A stretch of DNA of 20,297 nucleotides from positions 1 through 20,297 of the forward strand of contig JAEDKN010000016.1 in NCBI GenBank assembly GCA_016295795.1, in the 5' to 3' direction. This DNA is from Bacilli bacterium (GTDB taxonomy: Bacteria > Bacillota_I > Bacilli_A > RF39 > UBA660). The notes under the pieces are model-generated. The model saw only the letters and a program-made list of their open reading frames with translations. It was not told the origin of the DNA and did no database searches. The position numbers and the translations under genes are program-made. Positions 1 to 6,179 of this stretch are shown piece by piece (within the stretch, counting starts at the first letter, position 1; each line of letters begins with the position of its first letter).

Positions 1-651
1 ACCCTTTGCAAAAGTAGTATAATATCCTTTTTATTGTTTTTAATATTTGAATTAATAACCATAATTTTCACAATTCCAAATGTAAATTCAATTAAACTGT
101 TACCTCTATTTACAAGTCCTGTACCTACTACTATATATTCAAGTATAATATATCTAACAATATCAATACTACCTATATTTCTACTTCTCATAATACCAAA
201 AGAATCAATAAAAGATAATAAAAAATATAATAAATATATACGCTTATCATACATCATAACAAATATATATATAATATTTAATTTCATATTAGTTTTATCT
301 ATAATAAATGTTAGATTAGCTTCAATAATAGATTATCCAGAACTATCAATATTATCTAAGATATCAGTATTAAGTTTCTTTGATAGAATGGAAGATATAT
401 TATCATTTAAATTCCTATTGGATTTATTTATAACTTTATCTCTATCGCTTATATATATAAAAGAAGGAGTAAACAAAATAGTAAAGAATATTAAAATTAA
501 AAAGTACTTAAATATAGTACTATTAATATTAATATTATTCATAAGTAATTATATAGAAATGAATTCATATCTCATAATATATAGCTTGATTTTATTTGCC
601 GTGTTGAGTATATTAGTTCTTACAAAAAATAAGACTTACTTATCAGACTGA
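1..651 (+). CDS. gerAB: GerAB-type spore germination permease, C-terminal part (5' end outside window)
   Basis: The reading frame is open from the first base, so this is the last 216 residues of a longer protein; the TTG at 34 is probably internal. It is almost entirely hydrophobic, with about five or six membrane helices. The stretch after residue 115 (DYPELSILSKISVLSFFDR, then MEDILS) matches the conserved GerAB pattern YP.L...k.IS...F.eR.E, which in this family precedes the last helices. GerAB proteins are about 360 residues, belong to the amino acid permease fold, and form the inner-membrane nutrient-sensing subunit of germinant receptors together with GerAA and GerAC. Whether those partners lie upstream cannot be seen. 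The gene stops at a TGA and overlaps the 3' end of the convergent yqxA-like gene by 16 bp. The family call rests on one motif plus topology. Confidence 0.7.
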   Translation, partial: TLCKSSIISFLLFLIFELITIIFTIPNVNSIKLLPLFTSPVPTTIYSSIIYLTISILPIFLLLIIPKESIKDNKKYNKYIRLSYIITNIYIIFNFILVLSIINVRLASIIDYPELSILSKISVLSFFDRMEDILSFKFLLDLFITLSLSLIYIKEGVNKIVKNIKIKKYLNIVLLILILFISNYIEMNSYLIIYSLILFAVLSILVLTKNKTYLSD

Positions 652-959
652 TCATTCAAATATTTGAACAGATAATCAAATCCTTTAGAAAATACCATTT
701 CAACCTTATTAGAAAATTCATTTCCAAAATTTGAAACAGCATTATTATAATCCTTTTTTTCATTTACAACATAGTTATTAATGTCTATATCCTTTCCGTC
801 TTTAACATCTTGTTCAAATTTTTCTATTGCTTCATCAGTTAATTGTCTTCTTTTGGATAATTCGTATTCATGGTACCCACTCTGACTAGCAATTATTAAA
901 AACATAAATGACAAAATACAAACGATAAAAATAAATTTGAAAACATTTTTAGCTTTCAT
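636..959 (-). CDS. YqxA-like small membrane protein downstream of spoIIP
   Basis: A 107-residue protein with one N-terminal membrane segment (about residues 8-26) followed by a charged, probably helical soluble part. The Shine-Dalgarno AGGTGAT sits 4 nt before the ATG. Its start overlaps the end of spoIIP by 11 bp, indicating translational coupling. Bacillus has a similar-sized membrane protein, YqxA, in exactly this position (gpr-spoIIP-yqxA), and the call rests mainly on that position, size and topology; sequence similarity by eye is weak. Function is unknown. Being cotranscribed with spoIIP, it is probably made in sporulating cells. The 3' end overlaps the convergent gerAB gene by 16 bp. 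Confidence 0.55.
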   Translation of the reverse strand: MKAKNVFKFIFIVCILSFMFLIIASQSGYHEYELSKRRQLTDEAIEKFEQDVKDGKDIDINNYVVNEKKDYNNAVSNFGNEFSNKVEMVFSKGFDYLFKYLNDQSDK

Positions 960-1854
960 CTAAATCACCTATATACTTTCCTAATATCTGACCAATTGCT
1001 TCTACGGTATTATAAACTTCATCTATAGTGTTGTAACTACCTCCAAACTCTATCAAAATACAGTTTTCTGAAAAATCTTGATTATATACTCCATTTACAC
1101 CTGGACCTTTCTTTTTATATATACCTCTAGATAATCCAGGATATTTTTTTTCTATCTCATTATTAAGATATTCAATCACTTTTAAATTTTTTTCATAATT
1201 TTCGTTTTCTAATCCTAAAAGAAACATAACTCTAGCATAACTAACATTATTTATCTCTTTTGTAGTTATGCTTCTTTTAACAGAATCCCTATGAACATCA
1301 ATATAGAATTTTAATGAAGGATACTCCTTTTTTGCTTTTTCTAAAAATGTTCTTGTAACCTTATAACTTGAGGCATATTTCCAGTTGTTCTTTTTTAACA
1401 CTTCATTAACACTAGATTCTTCTACAATAGATTCTATATTATACTCACTTAATTTTTCTTTTAACATATAACTAGTAGTCATAACAGTAGGTATTATGTT
1501 ATAAGGTTCACTATTATTAAGTGTGTATTTTTCAGATTGATGGGTATTATAGATATATACTATTGGCTCTTTTTTTGTACTGGATACAGGAATATCATTT
1601 TTCTTAACTTCTTTCTTATTATAGTAAATATTTCTATATTCATAATTGGTTATATTTTTAACTTCAAATATATCTTTTTCAATATTTGATGTATTATCCT
1701 CTACTATATTTATATAATCAAACTTACTTATTAAAAAATTAATAAAATTCTTCCCTCCAAATTTAAATCCATTATCATTTAAAAAGTTAAAAAGTCCAAA
1801 TATTATTAAAATTAATATAGTTATATACGTTATTATTCTTATTTTTTTTAGCAT
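949..1854 (-). CDS. spoIIP: Stage II sporulation protein P, peptidoglycan amidase
   Basis: SpoIIP is a membrane-anchored N-acetylmuramoyl-L-alanine amidase/endopeptidase that works with SpoIID and SpoIIM to thin septal peptidoglycan and drive forespore engulfment. The protein has an N-terminal membrane anchor (about residues 5-25), a linker, and the catalytic domain from about residue 97. Counting from the ATG used here, metal and catalytic residues appear at H105 and E108 (IYNTHQSEKY), H188 (IDVHRDS) and E269 (ILIEFGGSYNT), all matching family motifs. At about 301 residues it is shorter than the Bacillus protein (about 400). An in-frame GTG lies 9 bases upstream at 1863, but it falls inside the Shine-Dalgarno-like GAGTGAT, so the ATG at 1854 is preferred. 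It lies downstream of gpr as in Bacillus, but one gene and a terminator intervene. Confidence 0.93.
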   Translation of the reverse strand: MLKKIRIITYITILILIIFGLFNFLNDNGFKFGGKNFINFLISKFDYINIVEDNTSNIEKDIFEVKNITNYEYRNIYYNKKEVKKNDIPVSSTKKEPIVYIYNTHQSEKYTLNNSEPYNIIPTVMTTSYMLKEKLSEYNIESIVEESSVNEVLKKNNWKYASSYKVTRTFLEKAKKEYPSLKFYIDVHRDSVKRSITTKEINNVSYARVMFLLGLENENYEKNLKVIEYLNNEIEKKYPGLSRGIYKKKGPGVNGVYNQDFSENCILIEFGGSYNTIDEVYNTVEAIGQILGKYIGDLDES

Positions 1855-1902
1855 ACTAATCACTCTATTTTAGTATAAGATACTCATATATAATTTTTTG
1901 TC

Positions 1903-1936
1903 AAAAAAAATAAGATTACTTATTTTTAGTAATCTT
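1903..1936 (-). terminator. Intrinsic terminator at the end of the signal-peptide protein gene
   Basis: On the minus strand, AAGATTACT pairs with AGTAATCTT across a 7-nt loop and is followed by ATTTTTTTT. The hairpin overlaps the last codons of the upstream gene. It should separate gpr and its neighbour from spoIIP, implying that spoIIP has its own promoter or partial read-through. Confidence 0.8.
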
Positions 1937-2560
1937 TTTAGAACAAATTAACATTAATGCACCAAATACTATTATAATACCAAGAGTTATATAATATTTT
2001 GTAAAGTCATTTTGCTTTTCGATTTGTTCATCTTTTATAGTAAAGCTATTTATTATAGAAGATACTTCACTAGAAGATAAACTTTTCTTATCAGAAGAAG
2101 AAATAGTTAGATGATATACATAGTTTTTAGAAGTAAATATATATTGTAGCTGATAGACATCACTATTAGCTTTATCACTTATTTTATAACTAGAGGCAAC
2201 TTCCATTTTTATTGCTGGACAATTATTCACGGAAACCATCTTAACTGAAGAAGTATTAATTTGTATATCTTCTCCTAAATTACTCAAACTTCTTTTTAAT
2301 GCATTTATATATTCTTCTTCATCTATATCATCTTCACTGTAAGATGATAAATCTAAATTATTCTTATTCTTCTCAGTATAAATTAGAATACTTAGCGATG
2401 AATCCTCCCCTTCTTTTTGCCAGTAATCATTATTCTCTGCTTTGTAGAAACCATCTGGAATATCAATATCATAAATATCAGTGGAATAAGCATATACCGA
2501 AAAAATAGAAATAACAAAAATACAAAAGATTGAAATTGTATAAAGTATTATTTTTTTCAC
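1916..2560 (-). CDS. Secreted/anchored protein with a possible Mog1/PsbP-like domain, between gpr and spoIIP
   Basis: I do not recognise a named family. The protein has an N-terminal hydrophobic signal or anchor segment (about residues 3-25), an extracytoplasmic domain of about 150 residues, and a C-terminal membrane helix (about residues 190-207) with a Lys-rich cytoplasmic end. The middle reads as alternating strands and helices: an IDIPDGF-type start, a central INALKRSLSNLGEDI helix, later strands, and a final helix ending SSIINSFTI. That order recalls the Mog1/PsbP alpha-beta-alpha fold seen in many Firmicute lipoproteins; this is inference. An in-frame GTG at 2569 lies within the Shine-Dalgarno AAAGGTGAT; the GTG at 2560, 4 nt beyond it, is the better start. 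It follows gpr after about 40 bp and probably shares its transcript, so a sporulation or germination role is plausible. Confidence 0.75.
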   Translation of the reverse strand: MKKIILYTISIFCIFVISIFSVYAYSTDIYDIDIPDGFYKAENNDYWQKEGEDSSLSILIYTEKNKNNLDLSSYSEDDIDEEEYINALKRSLSNLGEDIQINTSSVKMVSVNNCPAIKMEVASSYKISDKANSDVYQLQYIFTSKNYVYHLTISSSDKKSLSSSEVSSIINSFTIKDEQIEKQNDFTKYYITLGIIIVFGALMLICSKKITKNK

Positions 2561-2598
2561 TTTAATCACCTTTTTTTATACTAACATAATACTAAGCA

Positions 2599-3645
2599 TT
2601 AATCAATTATTTTAACATTCGGATGAAGAGCTCTATTTATACTGTTAGATATAACAAGACTTAATTTATCTATTAAAAAATCTACTTCTTTTGGAGTAAC
2701 CATCATATTATAACCAATAGGAGTTAATACCTCAAAAATAAGTTGTTTCATCTCGTCCTCGGATAATTTTCCTATTTCACCTAATAATTTTTTTCTATCA
2801 CTTGCGGTCAAATTATCTAATTGATCTTCTAAATAATTTATAGAAGTGATTGGTTTTAGTTTATTTTTTACATTATTGAAATTCTTTTTACTATAACTAA
2901 ACTTTTTCATTAAATAATTTATTGTATCACTAACAATAGTAACAGCATCTACTACAGTCGGAACTCCAATTGCGATAACAGGAACTCCCAAAGTCTTAAA
3001 AGACAATTCACCTCTACTATTTCCTACTCCGCTTCCTGGGAATATCCCTGCATCTGTAAGTTGTATAGTTTTATTTACCCTATCTATCGAGCTTGATGCA
3101 AGAGCATCTATTATAACTACAAAATCAGGTTTGGTTTCCTTTATTATACCAGAGATAGAATCTTTGGTTTCAATTCCAGTTAAGGCTAAAACGCTAGGTT
3201 TAAAAGAAGAAACATTACGATATCCATCTAATACATCTATGCCATCAAGATCAAACAAGTGCTTAGTAACAATAACTGAATCAGCAACTTTTGGTCCTAA
3301 CGAATCAGGAGTTGAATTAATATTGCCAAGTCCTACAATTAAACACTTATCGCTATCTAAAATATTCATGTACGTTAAAAAATCCTTAATCTGCGAAACA
3401 AGAACAGTCTCTACTTTCTTTTGATTAGATATATCTGTAACATCGTCAAAACTTATGGTAATGTATTTCCCTTTTTTTTTGCCGCAATAACTCTCTGCTT
3501 CTTTTGAGACTATTACCTCATCTATTAAAATATTGTCTATTTTTTTTTGATTAGTTATAATTCCTTTAATATCTTTTTCCTTAATACTTTCTATTACTAA
3601 GTCTGTTCTAACTGTATATTTACTTAAATCTATTTCATGAGACAT
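2599..3645 (-). CDS. gpr: Germination protease GPR (spore protease, peptidase family A25)
   Basis: GPR degrades the small acid-soluble proteins that coat spore DNA, starting amino-acid release at germination; it is made as an inactive zymogen in the forespore. From the ATG at 3645 the protein is 348 residues, a little under the usual 360-370. The N-terminus (IDLSKYTVRTDL) matches the autoprocessed propeptide region. The conserved blocks GLGN...TPDSLGP, IDALAS and FPGSGVGN...LGVPVIAIGVPTVVDA are present. D114 and D180 are 66 residues apart, the same spacing as the catalytic aspartates D127 and D193 of the Bacillus megaterium enzyme. A GTG 9 bases upstream (3654) is part of the Shine-Dalgarno AGGTGA and is not used. 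The gene is divergent from rpsT, as in Bacillus. Confidence 0.96.
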   Translation of the reverse strand: MSHEIDLSKYTVRTDLVIESIKEKDIKGIITNQKKIDNILIDEVIVSKEAESYCGKKKGKYITISFDDVTDISNQKKVETVLVSQIKDFLTYMNILDSDKCLIVGLGNINSTPDSLGPKVADSVIVTKHLFDLDGIDVLDGYRNVSSFKPSVLALTGIETKDSISGIIKETKPDFVVIIDALASSSIDRVNKTIQLTDAGIFPGSGVGNSRGELSFKTLGVPVIAIGVPTVVDAVTIVSDTINYLMKKFSYSKKNFNNVKNKLKPITSINYLEDQLDNLTASDRKKLLGEIGKLSEDEMKQLIFEVLTPIGYNMMVTPKEVDFLIDKLSLVISNSINRALHPNVKIID

Positions 3646-3661
3646 AACATTCACCTATAGT

Positions 3662-3689
3662 TATTATTGACTATTTGTAATAAAATACA
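3662..3689 (-). promoter_or_regulatory. Possible forespore (sigma-F/G-type) promoter of gpr
   Basis: Upstream of gpr the minus strand shows TGTATT, 14 nt, then CAATAATA, loosely resembling the sigma-G pattern TGnATA / CATAnTA. gpr is sigma-F/sigma-G controlled in Bacillus. The match is weak in such AT-rich DNA. Confidence 0.3.
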
Positions 3690-3707
3690 CTAAAATTAAC
3701 AATTTGT

Positions 3708-3736
3708 TTGCTTTTTTTATATTTTTTTGCTAAAAT
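3708..3736 (+). promoter_or_regulatory. Vegetative promoter of rpsT
   Basis: TTGCTT and TAAAAT are separated by 17 nt, with an extended -10 TGC immediately before TAAAAT. The -10 lies 31 nt upstream of the rpsT start codon. Confidence 0.65.
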
Positions 3737-3767
3737 GTATGTAGTCGAAAAAAAGAGAGGTGATAAC

Positions 3768-4031
3768 ATGCCAAATATTAAGAGTGCTAAAAAGCGTGTT
3801 TTAACAAGTGCAAAGAAAAAACAAATGAATACAGTTAAAAATTCAAGTATGAAAACAGCTATCAAAAATGTTGAAAAAGAAGTTAAGCACGGTAACAAAG
3901 AAACAGTAGCTGAAAAGTTAAATGTTGCTATTAAAAGAATCGATAAAGCTTGCTCTAGTGGACTAATCCATAAAAATAAAGCAGCTAGAGAAAAATCAAG
4001 ATTAACTAAATTAAAAAACAATATGGAGTAA
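3768..4031 (+). CDS. rpsT: Small ribosomal subunit protein bS20
   Basis: bS20 binds 16S rRNA early in 30S assembly. The 87-residue, strongly basic, all-helical protein begins MPNIKSAKKRV, the signature N-terminus of this family (Pro-Asn-Ile-Lys-Ser-Ala-Lys-Lys-Arg). The frame is open upstream, but AGAGAGGTGATAAC directly before the ATG at 3768 sets the start, and the length agrees with the usual 85-90 residues. It is a single-gene transcription unit with its own promoter and terminator, divergent from gpr as in Bacillus. Confidence 0.97.
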   Translation: MPNIKSAKKRVLTSAKKKQMNTVKNSSMKTAIKNVEKEVKHGNKETVAEKLNVAIKRIDKACSSGLIHKNKAAREKSRLTKLKNNME

Positions 4032-4053
4032 TTTGAAAAAATTACTTTTTTAT
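4027..4053 (+). terminator. Intrinsic terminator of rpsT
   Basis: AGTAATTT pairs with AAATTACT across a GAAA tetraloop and is followed by TTTTTTATTT. The stem includes the rpsT stop codon. Confidence 0.8.
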
Positions 4054-4067
4054 TTGTCTTTCTTTTC

Positions 4068-4096
4068 TTTACATATCCAAAAGCTTTTGTTAAAAT
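4068..4096 (+). promoter_or_regulatory. Promoter of the transglutaminase-like gene
   Basis: TTTACA and TAAAAT are separated by 17 nt, with TG one base before the -10. It lies just after the rpsT terminator and 17 nt before the next start codon. Confidence 0.5.
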
Positions 4097-4112
4097 TAAA
4101 AAAGGTGAAAGA

Positions 4113-5021
4113 ATGAAAAAGTTTATTACATTTTTAATATTAGTTAGTATCTTAGGAATAACCTTTTATTTTAGAGAGGATATTAGTATTTTCTATTTAA
4201 CACATTTTTCTACTGAAGATAAAGTAATTGAACTAGATTATAAAAACGAATATTATAGAGATTTTTCTTATAATTACGTTCATGAAACAAATGATTTTAA
4301 CGTTAAAAATAAAGAACAACTTATAGATATATATTATTCTATAATAAATAGTGGTATAGATAAATTTACATTTTATTGTTCTAAAAGTTATGAAGATTGT
4401 ATAACAGATGTAACTTCACTTGCTAATAATCAAGTTATTCTATCTAATATAAATAGTTTTGTACATCCATATAATAGTTTCAGTAGTATCGAAACTAAAT
4501 ATGATTCATTAAGAAGAGTAACATTAAAAATCAACAAGTCATACACTGATGAACAAATTAAAGAAATAAATGAAAAGGTACAAGAAGTTGTAGATAATAA
4601 AGTTAAAGATACTAAAGACAAACGTGAAATAATTAAAATAGTACATGACTATATAATAAATAATAGTAAATATGATTCTCAAAAGAGCGATAAAAACATA
4701 GACATGTATGCTTCGAATATAGCGTATGGTCCCCTATTACAAGGATATGGACTTTGTGGTGGATATACAGATGCAATGGCAATATTTTTAGATTATTTTG
4801 ATATTCCTAATTATAAAGTAATAAGCGAAAATCATGTTTGGAACGCAGTTTATTTGGATGGCAAATGGTATCATTTAGATGTCACTTGGGATGATCCAGT
4901 TATGAAAGATGGATCTGATGCATTAGAATATAGTTTCTTTCTAATAACAACTAAGCAATTACAAGAAGAAGAATCAAACCAACATCAGTTTGATACATCA
5001 GTTTTTAGTGAAGTATATTAA
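4113..5021 (+). CDS. Membrane-anchored transglutaminase-like (papain-fold) protein
   Basis: The 302-residue protein has an N-terminal membrane segment (about residues 3-20) and is probably anchored outside the cell. A C-terminal transglutaminase-like core starts near residue 170 (REIIKIVHDYIINNSKYD). The catalytic triad is visible: C215 in GYGLCGGYTDAMA, H241 in ENHVWNAVYLDG and D256 in WYHLDVTWDDP. Bacterial members of this superfamily are usually predicted peptidases or amidases rather than cross-linkers, so the reaction and substrate are unknown. The region 30-165 is not recognised and may be a substrate or cell-wall binding part. The start is set by AAAGGTGAAAG before the ATG. It is a single-gene unit with its own promoter and terminator, convergent with trxA. 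Confidence 0.87.
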   Translation: MKKFITFLILVSILGITFYFREDISIFYLTHFSTEDKVIELDYKNEYYRDFSYNYVHETNDFNVKNKEQLIDIYYSIINSGIDKFTFYCSKSYEDCITDVTSLANNQVILSNINSFVHPYNSFSSIETKYDSLRRVTLKINKSYTDEQIKEINEKVQEVVDNKVKDTKDKREIIKIVHDYIINNSKYDSQKSDKNIDMYASNIAYGPLLQGYGLCGGYTDAMAIFLDYFDIPNYKVISENHVWNAVYLDGKWYHLDVTWDDPVMKDGSDALEYSFFLITTKQLQEEESNQHQFDTSVFSEVY

Positions 5022-5030
5022 ATATAAGTG

Positions 5031-5060
5031 GACTTGCAGTAAGCAGGTCTTTTTCTTTTT
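5031..5060 (+). terminator. Intrinsic terminator of the transglutaminase-like gene
   Basis: GACTTGC pairs with GCAGGTC (one wobble) across a 5-nt loop and is followed by TTTTTCTTTTT. Confidence 0.78.
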
Positions 5061-5098
5061 AAACTTATATTTGAAATATATACATCACACGTTTTATA

Positions 5099-5124
5099 AA
5101 AAAAAGACAACTTTGTTGTCCTTT
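5099..5124 (-). terminator. Intrinsic terminator of the cvpA-trxA unit
   Basis: On the minus strand, AAAGGACAAC pairs with GTTGTCTTT around an AAA loop and continues into a T run, 5 nt after the trxA stop codon. Confidence 0.8.
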
Positions 5125-5129
5125 ACAAA

Positions 5130-5423
5130 CTAATTTATAAAATCTTTAAGTCCTTCAATATCGATATATCCTACATTTCGTTTCTTCTCTGCGCCATTTT
5201 CAAAAAGAATCAAAGTAGGAATACTCATAACACCATACTTTTTTGCGATTTCCTCGTGTTCATCAACGTTAACTTTAATTATTTCTATGTCAAATTTAGT
5301 TGATGCTTCTTCTAAAACAGGTGCAAGCATTCTACAAGGACCACACCAATCAGCATAAAAATCCACTAAAACGGTTCTACCTTTTATTAATTCATCAAAA
5401 TTTTCATTACTTAATTTTATCAA
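5130..5423 (-). CDS. trxA: Thioredoxin
   Basis: A cytosolic dithiol-disulfide oxidoreductase that keeps protein thiols reduced and supplies electrons to reductases such as ribonucleotide reductase. The active site WCGPC is at residues 26-30, and the cis-proline loop MSIPTL follows in the second half. A longer frame starts at ATG 5444 and would overlap cvpA, but GGGAG with a 7-nt spacer points to the TTG at 5423. That gives a 97-residue protein beginning MIKLSNENFDEL, the normal thioredoxin N-terminus. It follows cvpA closely and probably shares its promoter. Transcription ends at a clear hairpin 5 nt downstream. Confidence 0.95.
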   Translation of the reverse strand: MIKLSNENFDELIKGRTVLVDFYADWCGPCRMLAPVLEEASTKFDIEIIKVNVDEHEEIAKKYGVMSIPTLILFENGAEKKRNVGYIDIEGLKDFIN

Positions 5424-5436
5424 TTTATCACTCCCT

Positions 5437-6120
5437 TTAAACATTTACATTTATTTTGCCCATATCAATTAACTTGTTTATGTAGTCTTCAGATACTAAA
5501 TCATATTTCAATAATATTCTTACCACTTCTTCATTAAAATATTTAGTATTTTTATTATCAATAAAATTTTTCTGTAAATTATAAATATCCTTTATAGCAT
5601 CATTCGTAGAAGAAGTAATATTTGAAAGTATTGGTGAAGAGTTTAAAATTGGTTCACGAAATTTAGATTGCTCCACAACATCTATTTTAAGAAATGGTTG
5701 CGATAATATAAATAATACTACAAACATTACAATATATCCTTCAATTAAACCAACTATAAATCCCAATATTTTAGATGGAATACCAAGAATAATAGTAAAC
5801 TTTAAGACTTTCTCCAAAAATCCTGTAATACTTAAAATCACCCTAAAAACAATCATAAGCAGGCTAAACATAATTAGAAATGCAATAGTTTGATATAAAA
5901 TTATATTTAATGATGTAGCCCCTTCAAATATACCCGCAAAATTGAAAAATGGTAAATTAAGACTTAACCAATTAGCAAGTGGATCTTTAAGTTTAAAAGC
6001 AAGTATATATACGAGTAAAAGGCCCACAGTCATTACAAGTTGTTTAAACACTCCTCTTTTAAAGCCCACTACTCCAGCACATAGAATCATTAGTACAACA
6101 ACTACGTCAATAACATTCAT
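5437..6120 (-). CDS. cvpA: CvpA family membrane protein
   Basis: A 227-residue protein with four predicted membrane helices (about 3-20, 24-44, 70-97 and 117-142) and a polar C-terminal tail. The opening IDVVVVLMILCAGVVGFKRG, with a Gly-Phe-Lys-Arg-Gly turn after the first helix, and the later GFIVGLIEG are typical of the CvpA (colicin V production) family. The precise molecular role is unsettled; it is linked to envelope integrity in other bacteria. The frame is open to 6150, but AGGAGTGAT directly before the ATG at 6120 sets the start. In Bacillus cvpA lies between zapA/rnhC and polX-mutS2; here it lies between mutS and trxA and has its own sigma-A-like promoter. Confidence 0.85.
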   Translation of the reverse strand: MNVIDVVVVLMILCAGVVGFKRGVFKQLVMTVGLLLVYILAFKLKDPLANWLSLNLPFFNFAGIFEGATSLNIILYQTIAFLIMFSLLMIVFRVILSITGFLEKVLKFTIILGIPSKILGFIVGLIEGYIVMFVVLFILSQPFLKIDVVEQSKFREPILNSSPILSNITSSTNDAIKDIYNLQKNFIDNKNTKYFNEEVVRILLKYDLVSEDYINKLIDMGKINVNV

Positions 6121-6149
6121 AAAATCACTCCTTACTATATTATAAACCA

Positions 6150-6178
6150 ATTATACTAACTTATTATCAAAAACTCAA
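6150..6178 (-). promoter_or_regulatory. Promoter of cvpA-trxA
   Basis: On the minus strand, TTGAGT and TATAAT are separated by 17 nt. The -35 lies just 1 nt beyond the mutS stop codon, so cvpA-trxA can be transcribed independently of mutS. Confidence 0.6.
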
Positions 6179-6179
6179 G

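Noticed and set aside
1880..1904. TTGACA on the minus strand as a -35 for spoIIP
   Set aside because: It lies inside the T run of the upstream terminator and the best -10 (TATACT) is 21 nt away, too far for a sigma-A promoter; spoIIP would be expected to use a sporulation sigma factor.
3671..4021. 116-codon minus-strand frame across rpsT
   Set aside because: Antisense shadow of bS20; the hydrophobic composition comes from reverse-complemented Lys codons.
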